Source: Bacteroidota bacterium (GTDB lineage Bacteria; Bacteroidota; Bacteroidia; Chitinophagales; Chitinophagaceae). From it: a stretch of 53,119 bases of DNA. The notes under the pieces are model-generated. The model was given only the letters and a program-made list of their open reading frames with translations, ran no database searches and was not told the origin of the DNA. Shown here in pieces: positions 15,423 to 25,260 of this stretch. The position numbers and the translations under genes were made by a program. Position 1 is the stretch's first letter; every line of letters starts with the position of its first letter. The stretch is from assembly GCA_018267875.1 (NCBI GenBank), contig JAFDXP010000012.1:1-53119 (forward strand), given 5' to 3'.

Positions 15423-17381
15423 TTACAACTCCGCTAACATGGCTTGTGCTTGTTGGTTTTGTGGGTGCTTTTGCAAAAGTTGTTGTAATGTTTGTTTTGC
15501 AAGTAACAATTGATGGTTACCATGAAACCAAACAGCCATATTAATCAAATTTTGTTCGTTATCCGGGTCTAAAAGCATTGCTCTTTGCATAAATTTGTAA
15601 GCTTGTCCATTATTCCCTTCTTGCATAAAAATGAATCCCAGATTGGTATTTGCATCTATGTGATTGGTATTTTCTGACAGAATATATTCACAAACTTTTT
15701 GTGCCTCTTTCATTTTTTGCTGTGCCAACAAACAAACTGAATATTTCGATTGAAAGTCTAACGAATAAGGCCATATTTCAATGGCACGCTTATACCAGAT
15801 TTCTGCTTTAATATTTGCTCCAGTTTGGAAATAAGATTCTCCTACTCTATATGCTGCCCAAGCATCCTGTATATCCGAAGATTGGATAGGAGTTGCATAC
15901 TCAATCACTTTTGAATAATTGTGCAACAAAAAATAGGCACGCATGTTATCCCGATTGTGTTCATCATTTAGCTCTACGTTTTGTTGCTTAGCTATATAAA
16001 ACAAAGCCGAATCAAGTAATCCAATATTCGGGTTATATCGCTCAAAAAATTCCATATAGGCTCGTGCTGTGGTTAGGGCATCGGGTTGGTTGTTATTAAA
16101 TGATTTCAAGCCTAAAAAAGCTGTAATACCCCGTTGTTCTGCTTCACTTAATGGGCGTTTACGAATGTAATGATCTGTCACCGCTACATGTGGAATATCA
16201 ATACTGCCATTACGAGGCATGTGACAAGTAATACAATCGTTATTTTGGGTAGCTCGTGCCATTTCTGTTTCGGTGCAACCATGTGAATCCATCAAAGGAT
16301 TTCTATCCATTTGATTGATGGGTTGATGACAACCAAAACAAGCATTTAAAAATTGCTCTCTGGGTGTAAACTTGATGCTTACATGTGGATTGTGACAGGT
16401 AATACAGCTCATTTTACCACTATTTATATAGCATTTGCTTTTTTTCATTCGCTCCACATGGCTGGCCATAATCATCTTATCGGTTCCGCCTTCATATTCC
16501 GGCATAAAAACGTTCATCACCTCGCTCAATTTCATACCGGGACGAAAATCAAAAAAGTTTTTACCATCATTCAACACTGCTACACCTTGCAGATGACATC
16601 GTTGACAAACATTGTTTTGTAATTCTGTTGATAATCGTCGTGGATTTACAATTGAATAATCGGGAGCCTTAGATGTGTCAATGATGTGTCCGGCTTGCTT
16701 TTCGGCTACATGAATACTACCTGGACCATGACATCGCTCACAATCAATTCCTGTCTTTATATGCAAGAATTTATTTTGGCTTCCGGTTACAAAATCTGGA
16801 TAAGCATTATGACAAGTCATGCACTCGCTTTCTATCATTCGTGAAAACCGCTTATTGTTGCCACGTTCAAAGCCCGGAGCTAAATCCCATTTTCTTTTTT
16901 GGGTGTAGAAAGTGATGGGCGCTTGATAGAGATAGCCGTTTTGAGAAAAGATATGAGAATTAGTATGTTGCCCTGAACCTACTATAAAATCTATATGCTG
17001 CACCAATTTATGGACTGTATCATTCCCTTTAAGCCTATATTCCATGATATAAAGGCTATCTTTCTGCCAAAGGGGTTTGTAGTAGAAGTCTGAAGTTGAA
17101 TCATAGACCAAAGCATGATCACCAAAATCGGCAGATGATTTACTTCGTGTAGCATATCCAAACGATTGCCCCATACCGGTTTTCATAAAACTGGCATAAA
17201 TATCAGCATGGCAAGATGCGCACACATTCATCCCTACATAATGAGCAGATGAGTCATAAACATTTCGCCATTGTGAAGACAATTCCGATTTGCTCTTTTG
17301 GGGTTGATTACAAAAGGTACAAATCATGGCAATCAACATCAATGCACCTGCCAAAACAAAGACAGCCTGTTTTTTTTTCAT
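15423..17381 (-). CDS. Multiheme cytochrome c with C-terminal TPR repeats
   Basis: The protein has 652 residues. The N-terminus is a hydrophobic export signal or anchor (about residues 5-22); cysteines at 21 and 24 do not make a clean lipobox. Seven CxxCH motifs are visible: CASCH (54-58), CMTCH, CERCH, CQRCH, CITCH, CFGCH and CITCH. It should therefore bind seven covalent c-type hemes outside the cytoplasm. The first motif lies in a cytochrome c554-like context. The last ~200 residues are helical TPR units, including AWAAYRVGESYFQTG and DANTNLGFIFMQEG. The family is seen in environmental Bacteroidota and is thought to act in extracytoplasmic electron transfer. The ccmC and ccmD-like genes near 32-33 kb would serve its maturation. 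Redox partner unknown. Confidence 0.8.
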   Translation of the reverse strand: MKKKQAVFVLAGALMLIAMICTFCNQPQKSKSELSSQWRNVYDSSAHYVGMNVCASCHADIYASFMKTGMGQSFGYATRSKSSADFGDHALVYDSTSDFYYKPLWQKDSLYIMEYRLKGNDTVHKLVQHIDFIVGSGQHTNSHIFSQNGYLYQAPITFYTQKRKWDLAPGFERGNNKRFSRMIESECMTCHNAYPDFVTGSQNKFLHIKTGIDCERCHGPGSIHVAEKQAGHIIDTSKAPDYSIVNPRRLSTELQNNVCQRCHLQGVAVLNDGKNFFDFRPGMKLSEVMNVFMPEYEGGTDKMIMASHVERMKKSKCYINSGKMSCITCHNPHVSIKFTPREQFLNACFGCHQPINQMDRNPLMDSHGCTETEMARATQNNDCITCHMPRNGSIDIPHVAVTDHYIRKRPLSEAEQRGITAFLGLKSFNNNQPDALTTARAYMEFFERYNPNIGLLDSALFYIAKQQNVELNDEHNRDNMRAYFLLHNYSKVIEYATPIQSSDIQDAWAAYRVGESYFQTGANIKAEIWYKRAIEIWPYSLDFQSKYSVCLLAQQKMKEAQKVCEYILSENTNHIDANTNLGFIFMQEGNNGQAYKFMQRAMLLDPDNEQNLINMAVWFHGNHQLLLAKQTLQQLLQKHPQNQQAQAMLAEL

Positions 17382-17463
17382 CGTTTAATGGCTCAATAAA
17401 CCAATTGATCAATTTGCCGGTTATATGGCACACTCAAAGAAATCAATAAATTGCCGAATTTGC

Positions 17464-18744
17464 TTACCGAAAAATTGCCAAAGTATAGTTTGCTTTTCCT
17501 TTTTGAATCAGTAAATAGCAGTCATTTAAAAGCATGTCTGGCTTTATATGCAAATCGGGAGTTGTTACTTTTACTTTATTGATGCTTAATCCTCCGTTTT
17601 GAATCAATTTTCTGGCTTCTCCTTTTGATGGGAATATTTTAGAATCGGCTAAAAAGGTTAGTAAATCTAGCCCCTCGCCATCCAAAGTTTGCTTTACACC
17701 TGCCACTTGAGGTACTCCATCCATCACTTCTAACAATTGTTTTTCAGTTAAAGCACGAAGAGTGTCCACCGCAGTTTGGGCAAATAAAATATCTGATGCT
17801 TTTTGGGCAAATGACAATTCTTCTGCACCATGCAACAGGGTAGTCATTTCTTCTGCAATTGCCTTTTGTAATTTGCGAAGATGAGGAGCAGCACGGTGTT
17901 CATCAATTAAAGTTTGAATTTCGGGAATCGGCTTAAACGAAAACGACAAGGCAGATTTTTCAGCGTCGGCATCAGAAAGTTTAAGCCAATACTGATAAAA
18001 TTGATACGGCGAAGTTTTTTCAGCATCTAACCAAATGGTTCCACTTTCTGTTTTACCAAACTTACTGCCATCTGCTTTTGTAATCAATGGACTGGTCATG
18101 GCAAATGCTTCTCCACTACCTTTTCTACGGATAAGTTCTGTGCCGGTAACAATGTTACCCCACTGATCGGCACCGCCCATTTGAAGCTTTACATTTTGTT
18201 TGTTATAGAGATACCAAAAATCATAGCCCTGAATGAGTTGATAAGAAAATTCGGTAAAAGAAAGTCCCGTTTCCAGTCGTTTTTGGACAGAATCTTTTGA
18301 CATCATGTAGCCAACAGTAATATGCTTTCCTACATCTCGAATAAAGTCGAGAAAGCTATAATCATGTAGCCAATCATAATTATTTACTAAAACAGCAGCA
18401 TTGGGGTTTTTGGGGTTGAAGTCTAAAAATTTTTCCAGTTGCTTTTTTTGTCCTGCAATATTTTTTTCGATGGTTTCACGATCTTGTAAATTTCGTTCTG
18501 CTGATTTTCCTGAAGGGTCGCCTATCATGCCGGTAGCCCCGCCCAGCAAGGCATACGGTTTATGTCCAGCAAGTTGAAGTCGGCGCAAGAGGGTAATTTG
18601 CAGCATACTTCCGACATGTAAGCTATCGGCAGTAGGATCAAACCCAATATAACCGGAGGTCATTTCTTTCGCTAACTGTTCTTCCGTACCGGGCATTATA
18701 TCATGTATCAGGTTGCGAGCTCTCAAATCCTCAATCAGGTTCAT
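17464..18744 (-). CDS. tyrS: Tyrosyl-tRNA synthetase
   Basis: This class I synthetase charges tRNA-Tyr with tyrosine. Of 426 residues, the HIGH-type motif is HVGS (43-46) and the KMSKS-type motif is KFGKT (228-232). Tyrosine-recognition segments YQLIQGYDF and QMGGADQWGN are intact, and the C-terminal S4-like domain carries the KGEARKLIQNGGLSIN signature. Length is normal for bacterial TyrRS. The ATG at 18744 is chosen because the longer TTG-started frame begins inside a -7 box TACATTTGC (18768-18776). Confidence 0.95.
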   Translation of the reverse strand: MNLIEDLRARNLIHDIMPGTEEQLAKEMTSGYIGFDPTADSLHVGSMLQITLLRRLQLAGHKPYALLGGATGMIGDPSGKSAERNLQDRETIEKNIAGQKKQLEKFLDFNPKNPNAAVLVNNYDWLHDYSFLDFIRDVGKHITVGYMMSKDSVQKRLETGLSFTEFSYQLIQGYDFWYLYNKQNVKLQMGGADQWGNIVTGTELIRRKGSGEAFAMTSPLITKADGSKFGKTESGTIWLDAEKTSPYQFYQYWLKLSDADAEKSALSFSFKPIPEIQTLIDEHRAAPHLRKLQKAIAEEMTTLLHGAEELSFAQKASDILFAQTAVDTLRALTEKQLLEVMDGVPQVAGVKQTLDGEGLDLLTFLADSKIFPSKGEARKLIQNGGLSINKVKVTTPDLHIKPDMLLNDCYLLIQKGKANYTLAIFR

Positions 18745-18767
18745 CCGAAATAATTTTATGAAATGTT

Positions 18768-18776
18768 GCAAATGTA
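18768..18776 (-). promoter_or_regulatory. Probable -7 box for tyrS
   Basis: TACATTTGC on the - strand lies about 24 nt before the tyrS ATG. No good TTG is seen at the expected -33 distance, so this is a partial match that still helps decide the start codon. Confidence 0.4.
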
Positions 18777-18918
18777 AGTATCCACGTTGAATGGGGTTTG
18801 ATTCATTGAGGCAATATTGCCAGATTTGTTGCGTTATAGGAAAATTTGATTATAGAGGGACAACTAACTGCTTAATATCTCTTATTTTTAAACGCTTTTA
18901 CCCACTTTTTCATTTTGA

Positions 18919-20073
18919 ATGAAACGAATTAATTCCATTCTGTTGGTTTTGCTCTGTTTTTCGATTAGTCAATCGAAGGGGCAAAGCCGTATTTATGTAA
19001 ATGAATACCTCAATATTGGGGTTGGCGGAAGAGGATTGGCTATGGCAGGGGCACAAGCCGCAACAACCAATGACATTACTTCGGGATACTGGAATCCCGC
19101 TGGGCTTATGCACATAACCAGTGATTTGGAAATAGGATTGATGCACGCTGAATATTTTTCAGGCAATGCAAAGTATGACTATGGTTCAATTGTAAAGCCC
19201 TTAAAAGATAAGAAACGAGTAGTTGGTATTTCTATATTACGCTTCGCTATTGATGATATTCCCAATACTATTGACTATGTGCAACCGGACGGATCTTTCG
19301 ATGAAAGCAAGCTCAAATCAATGTCTGCAGCGGATTATGCCTTTCTGCTTTCTTATGCTCAGGGGTTGAAAATTTTTAAAAATAAAAACATACAAACCAA
19401 TATTGGTGGCAATGCGAAAATTATTTATCGAAATTTAGGAACGATGGCAAATGCTTGGGGATTTGGAATTGACTTAGGCATCCAAGCTCGATATAAGCAA
19501 TGGTTATTCGGCATCATGGCAAAAGACATAACGACTACCTACACGGCTTGGAGTTTTCATTTAACTGATGAAGAAAAGCGAGTATTCTATCAAACTGGAA
19601 ACGACATTCCGGTTAAATCTTATGAGGTGATGTTGCCCCGATTTAATTTCGGAATTGCACGGCAACTTATAAAGTCCGGGAAACCAATACAACTACTGGC
19701 AGAAGCGGGTTTTGACTTGACAACTGATGGTCGTCGAAATACATTGTTAGCAAGCAGCACTTTCAGTATAGATCCCAGATTAGGGGTAGAAGCCAGCTAT
19801 AAACATGCCATATTTCTTCGTGCAGGTGTCGGCAATTTTCAATATGTCTTAGATGATAAAGACACCTTGAACCAAAAGAAAAGGATGATTTTCCAACCTT
19901 CTATTGGATTAGGTGTTAAGGTCAGCAAGTTGATGATTGATTATGCTTTTACCAGTTTACAAACTCAATCCAACCCTTTGTTTACGCATATAATTTCCCT
20001 ACGAGTTTTGCTCGACAACCAAGAGTTGAAAAAGCAAAAGAATAAATCTGCCTCATCGCGTACTCATCACTAA
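18919..20073 (+). CDS. PorV/PorQ-family outer-membrane barrel protein
   Basis: The protein has 384 residues. A signal peptide (MKRINSILLVLLCFSISQSKG) is followed by GVGGRGLAMAGAQAAT and SGYWNPAGL, the signature opening of the UPF0164/PorV-PorQ family. The rest is a FadL-like beta-barrel with alternating aromatic strands. In T9SS, PorV shuttles cargo from the translocon to the PorU sortase at the cell surface, and PorQ acts in a related complex. Which of the two this is cannot be settled from sequence alone. Its immediate placement 13 nt upstream of the sortase gene supports a shared operon and a PorV-like job. Confidence 0.75.
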   Translation: MKRINSILLVLLCFSISQSKGQSRIYVNEYLNIGVGGRGLAMAGAQAATTNDITSGYWNPAGLMHITSDLEIGLMHAEYFSGNAKYDYGSIVKPLKDKKRVVGISILRFAIDDIPNTIDYVQPDGSFDESKLKSMSAADYAFLLSYAQGLKIFKNKNIQTNIGGNAKIIYRNLGTMANAWGFGIDLGIQARYKQWLFGIMAKDITTTYTAWSFHLTDEEKRVFYQTGNDIPVKSYEVMLPRFNFGIARQLIKSGKPIQLLAEAGFDLTTDGRRNTLLASSTFSIDPRLGVEASYKHAIFLRAGVGNFQYVLDDKDTLNQKKRMIFQPSIGLGVKVSKLMIDYAFTSLQTQSNPLFTHIISLRVLLDNQELKKQKNKSASSRTHH

Positions 20074-20086
20074 AAAAAGCAGACAA

Positions 20087-23000
20087 ATGAACCGAATAAA
20101 ACGTACGCTTATCTTATTGTTGGTACTATTAGGGCAATATCATGCTCATGCACAAATAGGCAATGAGTGGATAGACTACAGCAAAACCTATTGGAAAATA
20201 AAAGTGGGCAAAAATGGAATATTTCGTGTTCCGCTTTCTGCCTTAACTGGAATTTCGCCAACCGTAAATGGGAACAATTTCATTCTTTATTTAGATGGTG
20301 TTGAGCAGCCTATATTCACCACTACAAATGGTGTATTTAGCACAAGCGACTATATAGAATTTTATGGAAAAAAAGCAGACGGTCAATTAGACAAATCTCT
20401 TTACATTAAGCCTGAATATCAGCCTAATGATGGCATCAGTTTGTTTAGTGATACTGCTGTATATTTTCTTACAGCAGATGCACAATCCAACCATTTGAGA
20501 TATACCAATATCCCGAACAATATCCCGAACAACCCACCTACACCTCAGCCCTTTTGCATAGCTACTGTACGTACTGATTTTACACGAAATTTCAATTCTG
20601 GACGAACGGTTTATACCGGGCAAAATATCCCCATGTCTCTCTTTGATAATGCGGAAGGATATATAGACTCCATTGTTCCGGTTGGTGCACCAATTAATTA
20701 TACATTTAATGCCCCAAATGCCGTTGCCGCCCCCTTAAATGCTGTTTTGAATAGTTCAGTACTGCGTGGTTCTTATTATGTAGCACCTGACAACATCAAA
20801 ATTTATTTCAACAATCAACAAATTGCAGATTCTGCTTTACCACAAGATGCCACCAAACATTTTACGATACCTTTTTCCGCTTCCCTTGTTTCTAACAGCA
20901 ATAATCTTCAGTTTATTGCGCTGACAGGTGGCACCCAATTTGATCAATACGGTGTGTCGTTTTGGGAATTAAAATATCCACGTGACTTTAACTTTAACAG
21001 CACATCCTTTTTTCAATTTTCACTGCCTCCCAACAACTCTTCAACCTATCTTGAATTAACCAACTTCAGCACAGGAACCAATCCACGCTTGTATGATTTA
21101 ACCAACAAAAAATGGTATGCCGGCAACAATGCCATATCCGGGAAGATTCGTTTTTATTTAGACCCTTCTTTGGCTACTACAGACTTAGTGATATATGCAG
21201 AGGGTAGTAGTGATCTATCTACCATTTCACAAACTCAGTCTATTTTATTTAAAAATTTTAGAACGATTGCTAATCAAGGCAATTACATTATTCTTACACA
21301 TGGAGCTTATGATGCTTCAGTGAATGGACACAACTATGTTACTGATTACAAAAACTATCGTTCCTCAACAACCGGTGGCGGCTATAACGCAACCATAGTA
21401 GATGTACGTGAATTGTATGATCAGTTTGCTTATGGACACGACATTCATCCTTTGGCTATTCGTCGGTTCTTAAAATATGCTTTTGATAGCTTTGCTGTTC
21501 GTCCTACTTACGCTTTCTTTATAGGTAAAGGTTTGTTGTATCACAAATACCGAACTTATCAAAACAGCCTTAATCAATTTCCCTATTCAGGCATTGTTCC
21601 CACATACGGAGATCTTGGCTCCGACAATGATTTTGTGAATTTTTTGCCAAACAAAATACAAGCTATGAAAGTTGGAAGATTCAATGCTTGGAATGGTCAA
21701 GAAGTTGGAAATTATTTAGAAAAAGTAAAAACTTATGAGTCAGCTTTGAAACCTACAGGAATTCCTACACATGAAAATGATGGCTGGAAAAAACAAGTGT
21801 TGCATATTGGCGGAGGTCGAAACACGGGAGAACAACAATACCTCTTAGGCACACTCAATATTGCAGCCGATATTTTTAAAGACACATCATTAGGTGCACA
21901 AGTTACCACTATCAGCAAAAGCACTACAGATCCACTTTCTATGGTCAACAACAAATCCATAGATAGCTTAGTCAATACTGGACTATCACTTATTGACTTC
22001 AACGGACACGCCACTTCTACAGGGTTTGACTTTAGCATTAAAGATCCAGAGACTTATTCAACGGTTGCTAAATTTCCTCATTTCATTGCATTAGGATGTG
22101 ACGTTGCACAAATATTTAACCTCAATTCTACTATACGTACATTAAGCGAACGATACTTGCTTACGGCAATTGGTGGTTCAATTTCTGTGCTGGCAAGTAA
22201 CAATCTTCAATACCAAGAATTTCATCGAACCTATTTACCAACTGTTGCTAATAGCATTACCCGAAAAAACTATGGCTCAACTATCGGCACCCATCAAATG
22301 GAGGCCTATGATAGTATGTTGAGCATTGACCAATCTGAAGGTACATTTTATCAGCTCGAAAGTCTTTTACTACAAGGCGATCCTGCATTACCATTTTATG
22401 GATTGCCTAAACCAGATTTTCATGTTGCATCTAATCGTTTATCCACCATTCCTTCAAACGTAACGAACACGTTGGATTCTTTTAAGTTGAAACTTGTTGC
22501 TTTTAATTTGGCTAAAGCAATTGATGACACAGTGCGCATAAAAATAGAGCATACCAATCCTGCAGGAAGCACTACCACACTGAAATATCTTTTTATCTCG
22601 AAGTTGATGTACAGTGATACAATATTTACCAATTTATCGGTTAATAAAATAACTGATGTAGGTTTAAATAAATATACTGTTACCATTGATGACAAAAACA
22701 AGTTTGATGAAGTTAGCGAAGCAAATAATGTTGCTACCCTTGAAATCTTTGTTTATTCTGACAATCTAATACCGGTTTATCCCAAAGAATTTAGCATTGT
22801 AAATACACCATCAGTAACCCTGAAAGCCTCTACCCTAAACCCTTTTCGTCCGATCGGGAAATATAAAATTGAAATAGACACTACACAGTTTTTTAATAGT
22901 TTATTAAAGCAACAAACTACTATAGTTAGTGGCGGAGGTGTAATCAAATGGACTCCTTCTATTCCTTTTATGGATAGCACTGTTTACTATTGGCGTACAT

Positions 23001-25141
23001 CTTATGATAGTGCTGTTAATGGAACTTATCAATGGGCAAACAGTTCATTTATTTATTTAGCAAATGGCACTCCCGGTTGGAATCAAAGTCATTATTTTCA
23101 ATACATGCGAAACACGTTTACCGGACTGCTATACGATTCAACACGTTTGTTTCGCTATCCGGTAGGCTATAATGTTGTAACCGCATCTAACGCAATATAT
23201 GCTGATTTAATTCCTAACTGGCCTTGGAGTAATGCAGACTTTGTAAAAGTGATGATTAATGGATTCGATATTCAACGGTTGGGGTGTTATCCTTGGGACG
23301 GAACTCTACAAATCAATGTATTTGATTCGCTGACAAACACACCTTGGAAAAACGATTCCTTAAACGGTACATCAGGAGCTTATCCCGTTTGTCTTGATAC
23401 TCGAAATTATTACACTTTTGAATTTCCGGTAAATACAGCACAAGGGCGAGCAAATGCAGCTCATTTCTTAGACAGCATTCCGGCAGGGAATTTTGTGTTA
23501 GTACGTAATATTATCAACTTAGGAAAGTATGACACATCTTTTGTCAATAAATGGAAATTAGATGCCGGGCAAAATCTCTATCAAAAATTAATGGGCTTAG
23601 GGTTTAGTCTGATTGATTCATTTACCAGTATTCGACCCTTTGTGTTTTTTGCAAAAAAAGGAGATGCAGCCACAGTACGACAATACATTGGTAAAAACAT
23701 GCGAGACACAATTGTTCGAGATTTTCTACTCCCTACTCTTCGCCCACATGGTGACATGAATAGTGTTGTGATTGGTCCTGCAAAACAATGGCAGCAACTA
23801 AAGTGGAGTTTTAGCACTGACAACAAACCGCAAAACGATATCCCCTCTATCATCATTTGGGGAATTGACCAAAATAACCAAAGTACTCAACTGTATAATG
23901 GTCGAGCTCAAGACACTAGTCTATCGTTCATCAATGCAACACAATATCCCAACATTAAAATGGTATGGCATAGTTTGGATTCTATTACACTTACTAGTCC
24001 GCAACTCCGCTACTGGCGTGTGTTATATAGTCCCGTTCCAGAAGCTGCCTTAAATCCAAACGCATTTGTTGTAGTATCTGACAGTATTCAAGTAGGGCAG
24101 CCTTTCAATTTTGGAGTGGCCATTGAAAATCTATCAGACATTCCTATGGACAGCATGTTAGTTCGCTACAAATTGATAGATGCCGCAAACAATACCCATC
24201 TAATTTCAAATAAAAGGTATCGTCCTTTGCCGGCAAATGACACCATACATGCCAACTTAAACTTCAACCCGCAGATATATACCGGAAACAATATTTTTTT
24301 TATTGAGGCAAACCCAGATAACGATCAGCCTGAACAATATCACCCAAACAATCTTGGCTATTTGCCATTTAAAGTACAAGCAGATTTACGAAATCCCCTG
24401 ATAGATGTCACTTTTGACGGTGTTCACATTTTAGATAGGGACATTGTTTCGTCTAAACCATTTATCAAAATCGTAATGAGGGATGAAAACAAATTCTTAA
24501 AGCTTGATGATACTGGATTGATCAAATTGCGCATTCGCTATCCAAGTGATGTAGGCACCACCCGAACTATTCCGTTTGATAACAATATAACTCGATTTAT
24601 TCCTGCTTCACCCGGATCTAAAAACAATGAAGCCACCATTGAATATCGACCTAATTTACCGGAGGAAGGAATTTATGAACTCTTCGTTTATGGCAAAGAT
24701 AAAAGTGGCAACGAAGCAGGACCGTCGGATTATCAAGTTGCATTTGAAGTTATTCAAAAATCAACCATTACAAACGTATTGAATTATCCCAATCCATTTT
24801 CTACATCAACTGCCTTTTTATTTACACTTACCGGATCTGCAATTCCAACACAATTCAAAATTCAAATATTGACTGTTACGGGTAAAGTTGTTCGGGAAAT
24901 CACTCGTCAGGAAATAGGTCCAATCCATATTGGTAGAAACATTACCGAATATAAATGGGATGGAAAAGATCAATATGGGCAATTGTTGGGTAATGGAGTG
25001 TATTTATACCGAGTAGTAACGTCCATCAATGGAAATGATATAGAGCATCGAGAAAACATGGATGGCAATTCGCAACGCGGAACAAACAATGTGGACAAGT
25101 TTTTCAAAAACGGCTATGGGAAAATGTATATCATGCGATAG
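20087..25141 (+). CDS. Type IX secretion system sortase, PorU/PorU2-type C25 peptidase
   Basis: The protein has 1684 residues, considerably longer than the 1158 of Porphyromonas gingivalis PorU. A signal peptide ends near ALGQYHAHAQ-type residues 15-23. A gingipain-like C25 core is recognised by FNGHAT with His641 and IALGCDVAQIF with Cys671, the spacing expected for the catalytic dyad. Long Ig-like beta regions follow, including a CARDB-like SEANNVATL segment. The C-terminus has NYPNPFSTSTAF and a FlgD-like WDGKDQYGQLLGNGVY. This layout matches the PorU2 group. The enzyme would cut T9SS cargo tails at the surface and attach the cargo to a glycolipid. It is co-directional with the PorV-like gene. 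The PorU2 assignment is from family memory. Confidence 0.78.
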   Translation: MNRIKRTLILLLVLLGQYHAHAQIGNEWIDYSKTYWKIKVGKNGIFRVPLSALTGISPTVNGNNFILYLDGVEQPIFTTTNGVFSTSDYIEFYGKKADGQLDKSLYIKPEYQPNDGISLFSDTAVYFLTADAQSNHLRYTNIPNNIPNNPPTPQPFCIATVRTDFTRNFNSGRTVYTGQNIPMSLFDNAEGYIDSIVPVGAPINYTFNAPNAVAAPLNAVLNSSVLRGSYYVAPDNIKIYFNNQQIADSALPQDATKHFTIPFSASLVSNSNNLQFIALTGGTQFDQYGVSFWELKYPRDFNFNSTSFFQFSLPPNNSSTYLELTNFSTGTNPRLYDLTNKKWYAGNNAISGKIRFYLDPSLATTDLVIYAEGSSDLSTISQTQSILFKNFRTIANQGNYIILTHGAYDASVNGHNYVTDYKNYRSSTTGGGYNATIVDVRELYDQFAYGHDIHPLAIRRFLKYAFDSFAVRPTYAFFIGKGLLYHKYRTYQNSLNQFPYSGIVPTYGDLGSDNDFVNFLPNKIQAMKVGRFNAWNGQEVGNYLEKVKTYESALKPTGIPTHENDGWKKQVLHIGGGRNTGEQQYLLGTLNIAADIFKDTSLGAQVTTISKSTTDPLSMVNNKSIDSLVNTGLSLIDFNGHATSTGFDFSIKDPETYSTVAKFPHFIALGCDVAQIFNLNSTIRTLSERYLLTAIGGSISVLASNNLQYQEFHRTYLPTVANSITRKNYGSTIGTHQMEAYDSMLSIDQSEGTFYQLESLLLQGDPALPFYGLPKPDFHVASNRLSTIPSNVTNTLDSFKLKLVAFNLAKAIDDTVRIKIEHTNPAGSTTTLKYLFISKLMYSDTIFTNLSVNKITDVGLNKYTVTIDDKNKFDEVSEANNVATLEIFVYSDNLIPVYPKEFSIVNTPSVTLKASTLNPFRPIGKYKIEIDTTQFFNSLLKQQTTIVSGGGVIKWTPSIPFMDSTVYYWRTSYDSAVNGTYQWANSSFIYLANGTPGWNQSHYFQYMRNTFTGLLYDSTRLFRYPVGYNVVTASNAIYADLIPNWPWSNADFVKVMINGFDIQRLGCYPWDGTLQINVFDSLTNTPWKNDSLNGTSGAYPVCLDTRNYYTFEFPVNTAQGRANAAHFLDSIPAGNFVLVRNIINLGKYDTSFVNKWKLDAGQNLYQKLMGLGFSLIDSFTSIRPFVFFAKKGDAATVRQYIGKNMRDTIVRDFLLPTLRPHGDMNSVVIGPAKQWQQLKWSFSTDNKPQNDIPSIIIWGIDQNNQSTQLYNGRAQDTSLSFINATQYPNIKMVWHSLDSITLTSPQLRYWRVLYSPVPEAALNPNAFVVVSDSIQVGQPFNFGVAIENLSDIPMDSMLVRYKLIDAANNTHLISNKRYRPLPANDTIHANLNFNPQIYTGNNIFFIEANPDNDQPEQYHPNNLGYLPFKVQADLRNPLIDVTFDGVHILDRDIVSSKPFIKIVMRDENKFLKLDDTGLIKLRIRYPSDVGTTRTIPFDNNITRFIPASPGSKNNEATIEYRPNLPEEGIYELFVYGKDKSGNEAGPSDYQVAFEVIQKSTITNVLNYPNPFSTSTAFLFTLTGSAIPTQFKIQILTVTGKVVREITRQEIGPIHIGRNITEYKWDGKDQYGQLLGNGVYLYRVVTSINGNDIEHRENMDGNSQRGTNNVDKFFKNGYGKMYIMR

Positions 25142-25205
25142 CTTCAAAATGATGTATAAATTTGTTTATCGCTCAAAAAAACAAAGGAAATATTTGTCCT
25201 CTTTC

Positions 25206-25234
25206 TTGTTTTTCTGAAATTGTTGCTATCTTTC
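25206..25234 (+). promoter_or_regulatory. Promoter of the DUF6089 gene
   Basis: TTG (25206-25208) is followed after 18 nt by TATCTTTC (25227-25234), 26 nt before the TTG start at 25261. It separates this gene from the sortase operon. Confidence 0.45.
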
Positions 25235-25260
25235 GCTATCGTCCATAAAACTATACAAAG

